Below are positions 14,774 through 26,700 of a DNA stretch of 54,912 nucleotides, piece by piece. Position 1 is the stretch's first letter. Every line of letters starts with the position of its first letter. Where the stretch lies: the IMG/VR virus record IMGVR_UViG_3300008108_004142, positions 1-54,912 of that record; one strand, written 5' to 3'. This stretch comes from a virus. The translations under genes were made by a program, and so were the position numbers. Under the pieces are notes generated by a model, which saw only the letters and a list, made by a program, of their open reading frames with translations, was not told where the DNA came from and ran no database searches.

Positions 14774-17700
14774 ATGGCAAAGCAGATAGTTGATATTGGT
14801 GTTCAGGGCAACGACGGTACTGGTGACAGTATTCGTGAATCGTTCCGCAAAGTAAATGAAAACTTTGGCGAACTGTATGCAGTTTTTGGTGTTGAAGGTG
14901 CTATTAATTTCACAGATTTAAGTGATGCTCCTAGTTCTTATGATGCTAATCAAGTTATTATGGCTAACCTTTCTGGCGACGGTTTGACTGCTAGAACGCT
15001 AATAGCAGAAGGCGCATTAGAAATTGATGACACCGACGAAACAAAATTAATTCTTAGTGTTGGCCAAAGAGGTCTTGCAGACGATACAAGCCCATCATTA
15101 GGGTATTCATTAAATGCCAATGGATTATCTATCTTTAATATGGCCACACCTACGTCGGCCATTGCACAGAATATCTTAGAAGACAATCCAACTATTGCAC
15201 CTAATATCAATGCTGTATTTGATAAAATGGTTATTAACAAAGAATATGCTGACGAGCATTATCTTGGCATTGATGAAAACGGAGCAGTTGTAGGAGCACT
15301 GGCCGTAAGAAATGAACCACAGTTTCCAGAGTTTACAAATCCAAACTACAATCCTGATTTAACTGGAAACTTTCTTAAAAATGAAGCTGTTCAACGCCAA
15401 CATGTTGTTTATCGTGGTGGAGACACCATGTCTGGGCCATTGTTTTTAAATGACCATCCTACACCGTTACAAGGATACGGCACACCTAACGGTGCAACAG
15501 ACTTACAAGCGGCTACTAAATTTTATGTAGACAATCAAACATTTTCAAGCGCAATAAACTTGTATGTTAGTACAGCCTCGGGCGATGATTTACAACAAAG
15601 AACTCCAGTTGGTAAAGAAGGTCGATTCTGGCAATATGCCTATAAATCAATTGGCGCAGCATGTTTAGCCGCTGAAAACTTACAAGACATTGCTAATTTT
15701 GAACCAGGTCCTTACAGACAAAGACTTAGTTATACTATTGGTCCAGATCAATTTTTTAGTACTATTTCTGATTTCGTATTACAAGATGGTAATACTGCGG
15801 TTGCTGGATATCAAGATGCGTTTGATTTATTGCAAATTAACAAAGACTTTATTCAAGCAGAAACTATTGCTTATGTTAACAACAAATATGTTAATACTTT
15901 TACCTATGACAAAGAAAAATGTCAGCGAGACGTTGCTTATATTTTAAATGCTGTTGGTTACGATATTGTTCTAAATACCACATTTAACAGCAACAGGGCC
16001 GCTACTTTTTACTTTAACGGAACAGGCGACAAGGTCATTGGATCACAACTGATACAAACTATCGAAGCCATCAAATATGCCAGAGACGAAATACTTAATT
16101 TCCAGTATAGTAATACTGCCCTTAGTTTATATATTGGTCAAATTATTGATGCTCTTTGCTACGATTTAGTTTTAAAAACTAACTACCAAAGTTTGCAGAT
16201 AGCTAACATATTTGGATTCTCAGGTTCTAATATAAGTGTTGCTGAGTTAGTCGAAGTACTCTTAGACTTGCAGGCAAGTATTCTAGCACTTCCTTCTGTT
16301 TCATCTATACCTATAGCAGTTTCTTCTATACAAAATAACATTAATGCTATGATTAATGTTGTTACAGGAGACGAGTGGCCTGCTGTTGAGTTTACTGATC
16401 AGCCAGATTCTTCTGTTGGCCAAACTAGTGCTAGAGATTTAATGTTAGCAAACATCGATTTCTTGCAAGCAGAAACTACAGCATTCCTTGGATCAGAATT
16501 TCCAAACTTATCCTATGACAGAAACGCCTATAAAGACAATATTGAATATATTGCTTGGTCAGTAATTTATGACTTTATGTATGGCGGCAACAGTCAAAGT
16601 GTGTTTACAGGATTAACATTTTGGGACGGCTCGACTAGAAAAATCGAAGAGTACGAAGTTACACCATTTATAGCTCTGCTAGATTATATCAAAACTTTAA
16701 TTGTTGATATAGTCAATAGTGATAGCCCAACTACTGTTTATCAACAAAGTGTTAAACAATATAGAAATGAAACTCTTTTAAATGGTGGAGATGTTATTCC
16801 TTCTACCGATGCAAATATTGATATTATAAAAGATATTATACTTGATAAAACTGATGCTCCTTCTGTAGTATTTCCAGCATTTGTTTCTGCTGCTAGTGCG
16901 TTAAAAACAGCAAGGACATCAATTCTAACTAATAAATCTGGTTTCCAATCAGATGCAATTAACTACGTTGAAGACAATTTTCCTGTAATTAACGACCCGG
17001 ATATTTTAGATGATATCACTGATAAATTTCAAATAATCATTGACTTATTAACATTTGGTTTTTCAACTAGAGTTAATTCAACATATACTGCACCAGCTGG
17101 TATATCTGATTCGTATACAGATGCAAAAATATTAGCTATGGCTAATATTGACTTCATTGCTGACGAAACACTAGGATGGTTAACTACAAATGAACCTGCT
17201 TATGTGTCTGCTCCAACGTTTGATTCAGATGTTTTCAAACAACACATTAAAGATTGTGTGGAAGCTAGCATTTACGACCTTTACTATGGCGGCAATTCTG
17301 CAGCTAGATACAAAGGCGAGCAGTTAGAAATAGACGGACTAAACGACACTTCGTTCTTAAGTGCAGTAGAGTTTGCAGGTACATTACTAACATTAAACGT
17401 TGTTCAAAATACTGCTCCAGGAACTACATATAGTTCAACTCCTCAATTTATTGACGCAGTTTTATACCCGGACGGAGGCTTTGCTTCAGCACCGTTAGGT
17501 TTGTCATTTAGCTACATTAGTATTGTTGCAGACGGTGGGGAAGGTCCTACTGTTGCTTATCCTAATTTAGCAGGATATGACAGTGACTATATCAGTGCTA
17601 AAAACATCATAGATCTTAACACTGATGAAATTAAAGTAAACACAACCGACTGGTTAGATGTAAACTATAAAGGCGGATTTAATTACGACGAAGCCGTTTG

Positions 17701-20700
17701 CTATCGCGATGTAGGGTTAATTGTTGATGCTATGAGTATTGACTTGATTACCGGCGGTACCTATCAAAGTATTAATGCAGGTAAGAGTTATTATAGAAAT
17801 GCCAGTGCTCGTGCCATTGCTATTGGTACACAATATAAAGAAACATTAGATGCCATTAATTTTGCTAAAGAACTGCATTTACAAGTACTACAACAAATAA
17901 CTGCCAATAGATTTCAAACATTAGTTCCACAAGTTTTAAATCCTGCCAAAGTTGCGTCTTCTGCATCAATTGCCGATTTAACAACAAACGTTAATACTAT
18001 GATTAGTATCATAGAAGGAGGCGTTGGTGTAGCACCAACCCCAACATTTGGTACTGGTATATGGAATGTTATAATCAGTAACGGTGGAAATGGTTATGTT
18101 GACCAAGGTGCTCCAGGAAATAATGACATTATTGCTGCTAAAGTTTTAGTTGGTATAGATACTGCGGCTTACGGAAATATTGTAAAGTACACTCCAGGAA
18201 CTAGCTCAGGCGGCGACACTATTCAAGTAAGGTTAACAAAACCAGGATTTTTTACAATTGGTGAACAAATTGAGTTCGGTGAGACTGTACAAGACCAACA
18301 CATAACAATTTTTGTTGAAACTGGTATCTACTTCGAAGATTACCCAATCAAGTTACCTCCAAACACAAGTATTAAAGGAGACGAATTCCGTAGAACGATT
18401 GTTCGTCCAAAGGATAGGATTAGTCAAAGTCCATGGCGTAAAGTTTTCTTCTACAGAGATGCTGTTATCGATGCATTGGAACTGGGTCCTATTAATTATG
18501 GTACCGATTATGCAACATCTTCTAGTATAATCTTAGGCGGCACCACAGATAAAATTGTTATTACATTAGGTACCGGACAAGTTCCAAGTTCATGGGTTGG
18601 CAAAATTTTAATGGACGACAACGGAGCCAAGGAAGCAACTGGAACTTCTGTAACTAATAATAGAGTTACAACATTTACTCCGCACGGATTCGATGCAGGG
18701 GATCCTGTAATATTTAGAGGAACTACATTTGGTGGAGTTAATGAAGGAAAAATTTATTATGTATTAAGTACTCCAACTACTTCAACATTTACTATTACAG
18801 AAAAAGAAGGCAGTTCAATAGTAGTACCACTTACAACTGCAACTGGAAGTGTGCTAGTGATGAAGTCTAACAGAAGAGGTAAGGCTATTGTTGACTCTGT
18901 TAGCGGAAACTTCATGAACTGTAGCGTAATCTATCCATTCCAAACTGCAGCAACAATTTCTGGCGGTGACTGGCATTTATATGATCCGCTCAACTACGGA
19001 AGACATTATCTGTTGAACCCGCTAGATGCAACTAGCGAATCAAAAAATAATAAAGAAATCGATGCATTTTTATGTAACGATCAAACAAGAATTAGTAATC
19101 TAACATTCCAAGGACACGGCGGTTTTGCCATGGTACTTGACCCAGAAGGTCAGATTAAAACCAAGTCACCATACGGACAAGTTTGTTCATCATTCAGTCA
19201 ATCAAATAACCGTAAACGATTTGCTGGTGGACAGTTTGTTGACGGTTTCACTGGACGTCTTAGAGGAACTATTACAAAAGTTGAATACGATGGAGTTGAA
19301 AATTACGATTTAACTCAGTTAATTTCTGGTAGCGGGTATTTGCCTGCGACCGGAACAACTACTTACAACAATGTTCCAATTCAAGGAATTACTTTTACTG
19401 CTTCAAATACTTACACATCTGTAAATCAAGTTAAACTTGATACAGTAGTAAATCTTGTTGTAGGTAGTGCAATCACATTTACTGGAACAGTCTTTGGTGG
19501 AGTTGAAGAAGGAGTAAGATATTATATTACTAATATTGATTCACCAGTTGACAAATTAGTAAAAATTAGTAAAGTACAAGGTGGAACAAACGTTCAACTG
19601 ACTACAGCTTCGGGTACTATGACTGCCACCACAGGAGGTACTGGAGCGACTGCAAACGTCACTGTCACTAACGGTTTAGTCACAAACGTTGTTTCTAATG
19701 TTCCTGGAGAATATTATAAAACAGGCGAATGGATCTCGGTTGCTAATACCAATCTAGGCGGCTCTGGTTCTGGATTCCTAGTACCTGTTAATGGTGTTAA
19801 CGGTAAAGGAACAAAGATTACTGTACGAGGTTCAGTCAACAGCGGTTTAGATATTCGTCCTCCTCAACCACCATGTGCTTTCTTTGTTGAAGGTAGTCGT
19901 TATCAAATTAACGATGTTATAGCATGGAACCCTAACGCTTTTAATTACGACGAAGCTAAATGTAGCAGAGATGTAGGATACGTAGTTGAAGCGGTTATGT
20001 CAGACATTGTGTTTGACACAAATTATTCTTCTGTTGTAGCAGGTTTATCTTATATTAGAAGTTACAGCTCAGTAGTTACTACCAGTCAAAAAGAACAAAC
20101 TATTGCAGGCATGAATCGTGCTAGAGATTTAATTTACGATCTAGCTAATGACAATGCAACAAAAACTCAAATTAGAGCTAAGTTTAAAATTGTAACTGAT
20201 ATAATTAATGCGGTTAGTGCAAGTGCTGCACCAGCATTAACATTTACCAATCCAACTACAACAGCTCCAGTAATTGATTCTTTTGCAATTTTAGGAGCAA
20301 ATCGTCAATTTTTAATGGACGAAATTACTGCATACATTACTGACCAATCTATTACTATTGGTAGTTATGACGAAGATAGAGATGTAAGCGACTTAGTTAA
20401 TGCAATGGCATTTGATATATTGTATGGCGGCAATTCTGCTACAATTATTGCAGCTCGCGCATATTTTGACGGAACAAATCAAAACATAATTGCATCAGAA
20501 TTATCTTCCTATGTTGCTATCTTTAATCGTTTAAAAAATATTATCAATTATATTATATTAGGCGATGCTGTATCTTGGACAAAATCTACTGGAAACACAT
20601 CTACTCAGACAACTACAAGCCCTGGAGATTCTACAAATGCCACTAAGGCACAAACATTAACACAAATTGTTTTAGATATTATCCAAGGAATTTACGGAGA

Positions 20701-23700
20701 TACTCCAGTTCTTCCATCATATGCAGATGGTGCTGAATATGCAACAGCAGGTGATGACCAAACAACAATCCTTGGCAATATTGTTTCTGTTAAGAGCGGG
20801 GTAATAACTTTCCTTAATACAAACTACAAAGGCGGAGAAGTAGTTTTACAATTAGATAATGCAACACCTTATAATGCAGCAGGATTTTATAATAACGAAA
20901 TATGTTACAGAGATACTGGTTTAATTTTAGATGCTGTAACATATGATCTTGTAATTGGTTCTAACTATCAAACTGTAACTGCTGGTATTTCATATACACG
21001 TTCTACAGCATCTCTTGTATTAACTAATCAAAAATCTCCAACACTTGCTGGATTAAATTATGCAAGAGATTTAGCACTATCTGAATTGTCAGATGCATCA
21101 GCTATTGGGTCGTTAACAACATCTATGGCTGTCATTAATTCAGTTATAGAACAAGGTGTTGCAGCAGCACCAACTATAACATATCCAACTGCTTCTGGAA
21201 TCACAACTGCTGACGCAGAAAAATTAAAGAATAATCTAGTTGCTAATAGGGCGTTTATACAAAACGAACTTGTTTCCTATGTAGCTAGCTCGTATAATCT
21301 CAAAAATTATCCCTTGTATAGTTCAGTAAATGCTTCAAGAGATTTTGGATATATGCTAGATGCTATGGTGTACGACTTCATGTACGGAGGAAACTCCATG
21401 ACGTATGATGCCGCACAAGCGTATTATTCTAAAATAACAGGAGTAAGCACTATTGCTGGATTGCAGCCAATCTATATAGATGCATTTAGTAGATTGCAAA
21501 CTGTTTTACAACAGATAGCAGTCAACACAACTGTTACTAGATCAAGCGGCAATATTTTAGTTCAAACTGTAAATGCAGCTTTTGTTATTGGTTCTGGTAC
21601 AGCAGAATACGCTAAAATTGCTACCTTAGTTAGTATAGCTCAAGACTACATCTTAGACGGAGACTTTGATACTCCAACTACTAGAACTAGTCCCGATATC
21701 GCTGGCTTAGATCCTACTTTAGTAGCTGAAAAGGCAGCGGTGGATAGTGCCAAGACATCTATTCAACAGTCAGTTATAAATTATCTAAATGACGGTGGAC
21801 GCTTAACTATCAACATTGAAATGGGCGGTAACAAATCAATGTTGGCCAACGACTTTGCTATGATTAACGACTTGGGCTATGCTATTGTTTGTAAAAACGG
21901 TGGTGTATCAGAACAAGTGTCAACGTTTACATACTACTGTCATACTCACTATTGGGCTGCTGACGGCGGACAAATTCGTTCCGTTGCAGGTTCAAATGCA
22001 CATGGTACATACGGTCTACGTGCTTCAGGATTTGATATTACAGAAAAACCTGATTCGGTTAACCTTGCCAATGACATGGTTCAAGTTGCTCGTGTATATA
22101 AAGCAGGATCGTTCTCCAGCGAAATGACACCTACTGTAAACAAACAAGCTCTTAGTGTTTACATCTATGGTTACAGTTATACTCCAACTAATACTAGCGA
22201 ATTTGAAATTGATCATAGTATGGCTGGCGGTGCAATTACTCGTTATGAAATAAGCAGCGTAGAACATACAGTTGTTACTATTGGCGGTGTAAACGTACTT
22301 AAATGTAATCTAAGTACAGCAGGTAATAGTGGAACATCTAGTACTGGACTAGCATTTGCATTGTACGACGGTCAGATGGTTACAATTCGTGCATTACAGA
22401 ATGTTAAATTTAATAATATTGCTAACGTTAATCCAACTCGTCCAAGTACTGCACTACAATACAACGATAACTTAGCAGATATCTATCGTATTCTTGCTTA
22501 TAACTTAAACGATTCAACAGGAGAATTACTAGATAGTAATATTTCTATTCTTCAATCAGACAGTTCATTTGATTATTATAAATTTACAACAGATTTATCT
22601 AATGTTGGAACAGTAGACTGGGATGAAGCTATTTTAATTACAGGTGCAAGCGGTGATGGATCAACTGTTACTGTAACTTATGCCACACAATCAAGTGCTC
22701 CATTTATAGTTGGCGATTTTATTACAGTCAACGAAGTTGTTGATAGTGGTGTTTCAACAACTGCATATAACGGTGCGTACCGTGTTACTGCCTGTACAAC
22801 TACACAAGTACAATTTGCTAGTACAGTTACAGCAACGTATGTTGGTGGTGGTTATGTTGGTTCTAAGACACAAGGTTCGCGTGTTGGCGACAATAAGATT
22901 TCTATTCTTGAACTTAGTCAAGCCACAATTATTAATCAAATTAATAAAGGAATTTATCTGTTTGGTTGGCATGGCCGTACACACAGAATTGCAAGCTACA
23001 CACCTCCATTAAAAATTGCGCAGGCCAGCACTTTAGTAAGCTGGACTCCTGGTACAAGAACTTTAGTAGTTGATGTTGTAGCTGGAACTATTGAAACAGG
23101 AGACATATTAACAGGAACAGGTTGGCCTGTTACTACCCCAGTCTATGTTGAAAGTATAACACTTCCAGTAAGTCCTGCAACTCAATATACATTAGTAATA
23201 AATTCAGCTACTGGTGTAACAACACCAAGTGGTACTATTACTTTTGGTATATCAAGAAGCGGTTATCTAAATATTGATCCAAACTCTCTTACAAATATTT
23301 TAGGCGATGGTAGTACATTACCAGCCGTATCTTATATTAGTAAAACAGTACCTGCATCAGGTTTAAAATTTGCAACATACGAAGTTGCATGGCAACCTAA
23401 CTCTTTACCAATTGTTGATAACTGGTATAAATTTACTGGACAAACAACAAAGAACTATAACGACTGGAGACAGGTATCAAATGCTATTAGCGAAACACAA
23501 ATTGCTGTTAGTGACATAAGCGGTCTTCAAGTTGGAATGCTTGTAACCAGTTTAAGTCCTGGTGCATATATTCCTGAAGGTACTATTATTCAAAGCATCG
23601 ACAGTACAGCTAATACATTTACAGTAAGTCCTGCTTGCTGGGTACCAGCAGGGTCATTAGTTAGTTCGACTGTAGTTGCTACAGTAGCTAGTATTATAAT

Positions 23701-26700
23701 TACTAATGCAGGTACAGGATATACAACTCCTCCAATTATAAGCATTGGTACTTTCCCTGCGACCAACGGAGAAATTGCAAGAGCATTGGCAACATGTACC
23801 GTTAAAAACGGATCTATTGAAACTGTTACGTTGGTAAGTCCAGGTTACGGATATTCAAGTACTCCACTAATCACTTTAAGTGTTGGTAATGCTGTTCTTA
23901 CTGCTGTTCTAACATCTAGTCCAACAGTTAATACAACTGCTAGTGCAGGTATTAATACCAACAGAATTACAGTTGCATATCCAACTGATCCTGGAACATT
24001 TATATTAAATGATGTTGCATCAGTAACTGGTGCTATTGCTGACTCAGTTGGTGGAGTAAGTGCTGGTACTGTTCTCAATGTCACAGCAGTAAGCTCAGGA
24101 GTACTTAAAGTAGGTATGAGGCTGAGAGGCGATGGAATAAGTCCAAACACCTTTATTACTGCTTTTGATTCTGGTACTGGCGGAATAGGAACATATACAG
24201 TTAGTGTAAGTCAGTTACTTATTTCTTCAACAATTAATCTCGAAACAACTATAACTGGCTTTACCAGCAAAACTGGTCCTGCGGCATTTGAAGGAAGCAT
24301 TAGCGGAACTACACTAACTGTTTCATCTTTAACATCTGGAACAGTTGGTATTGGACAACGAGTCAAAGGTACAGGTGTTTCAAGCGGCACATACATTACC
24401 GCAGGATCGGGCTCAACTTGGACCGTAAGTGTAAGTCAAACAGTTGGAGCTGGCACTAGTCTTACAACAGACTTTGGAGTTACATTAGACATTAATACAG
24501 AAGCAGTTGCACCAACTGCTGGTGTTTGGTACGATATAGAGATGAGTAGTAATCCGTTGTACAACGGGTTGTATTATGCTGTTGTTACTACTACTAGCAG
24601 CATTACATTCAACTATTCGTATGATCCAGGCACTTGGAATTCACCTATTACTGTAAGTGCGTTTACTTCTAAAACAGGATCTGGACCATACTTAGTTACA
24701 CTTGAAATTCCTCTACAAGGCCAAGTGCCACAAATAGGAACACGTTGGGTAGTAGATGGTAATGGCACAGCCGATTACAATGGAACATTTGCTGTAACAG
24801 CTGCTACATCAACATCGATTACATTAAGTTACCCAAGTGATCCTGGCGCATATGGTGCGGGAACTACAACTTTAACTCCTGTAGTGAATGTCAGAAAACT
24901 GTCATTAAGTGCAACAAGCAGTCAACTAGGTTTAACAAAACCGTTTAGCTTAGGAACAGCCACAACCTTACGTGTAGGTTATCCAGCAGGTACACCTGCA
25001 CAAATTACTACACGTATTAGTACATGCCGTGCAACAGGGCATGACTTCTTAGATATTGGTACTGGCGGTTATTCAACAACTAACTATCCAGTTCAGATTT
25101 ATGGTAACCCTACACAAAGTAAACAACAGGCTAATGAAGTTTACGAAGAAGGTGTAGGTCGTGTATTCTACGTAACATCAGACCAAAACGGTATCTTCCG
25201 TGTAGGTCGATTCTTTACAGTTGACCAAGGCACTGGTACTGTTACATTCTCAGCGTCAATTGCGTTGAGTAACTTGGACGGTTTAGGATTTAAACGTGGT
25301 GTTGTTGTAAGTGAATTCTCAACAGATAGTTCAATGACTAACAACGCACCTGAAGTTGTTCCAGTACAAAGTGCTGTTCGTGGATACATTGATAAACGTC
25401 TAGGCCTGGATCACGGTGGCGGACCGGTTGCTTTAAGTAACTTAGTTGGTCCTGGATATATGGCCCTTAATGGTGCATTAACCATGAAGGGTAACATGAA
25501 CTTAGGTACATTTGCTATTACAAATTTAGCAACACCTATTAGTACAGATCCTGGAACAAATGCTGCTAATAAAACTTACGTTGATACCGCAATAGCCGAC
25601 TTCGATGAGTTTAATGAATTAAGAGATGTACAATGGACAAACTTACAAGAAGGTAATATTCCAGTATATGACCAAAGCACTTTAGTTTCTGTAGTTGGTG
25701 GTATTGGTAATGGAACAACTATTACACTTAACTTCTTAACACTAGCTAGTGCTCCGTTCCCAATTGGAAGTATTATTGTTGTAAGTGGTATCACTCCTGC
25801 AGGGTATAACGGAACATATATTGTAACTGGATGTACTACAAATAGTGTGAGTTATGCAAGCGTAGTAACCTTACCATATTCTAGTGGAGGAACTATTCTT
25901 GCTAATAAATGGCGTAATATTTTCCTACCAGACGACAGCGCAACTAGTGATGTATTGTTAACCTACAACGGTACAACAGGAAAAATAACTAGTACAATTC
26001 AAGCTCAAAAAATTGTCAACAGCATGGTTAGCCCAACTGCTGCAATCGCGCAGAGCAAATTGGCCATGAATGCTGCAACTTTAAGAGCAAATGCCACAAG
26101 CATTGCACAAGCAGATTTAGGTCTGGCATCGTTTAAATTAACCGAGTTTGATTCAACTAATGGTTGGATAGAATTAAAGAATGCAACTAGTTCTTCAACT
26201 GGTATTGTTTACAGCAAACTTCAATATGCTAGTCAAGGTACTGTCCTAGGCAGAGCCAAGACTGCTGGCACTGGCGCAATTGGTGAAATTGCGTTTGGAG
26301 ATATTATTTCTGGCGGTGACGGTATTAAAAATGCAAGTTTTGGTTCTGGAGCTACTCCACTAACTGGCTATGCTATGTTAGTCAGCTACGACGGATCAAC
26401 AACTAATAATAATACCTATAGTATAGTTAATGTAACAACTACTGGTCAAGCAAACAGTCTTGTTAAAACTGATGGAAGTAGTAATGTAAAAATTAACAGT
26501 GGACACGTAGATACTAGTGCAGGGTATTTTATTAGTACTAAGAAAATTATTGATGTTAATGGTTCTACAAATGCTGTACAATACTATACACCTGGCGGGC
26601 ATAATTACTCATCAACAATAGGTACTAGTGCGTTAAACACTACGACAACTATGACGGGTGTTTTAGATATCACTGGCGGAACATTAAAATCAGTATCCTT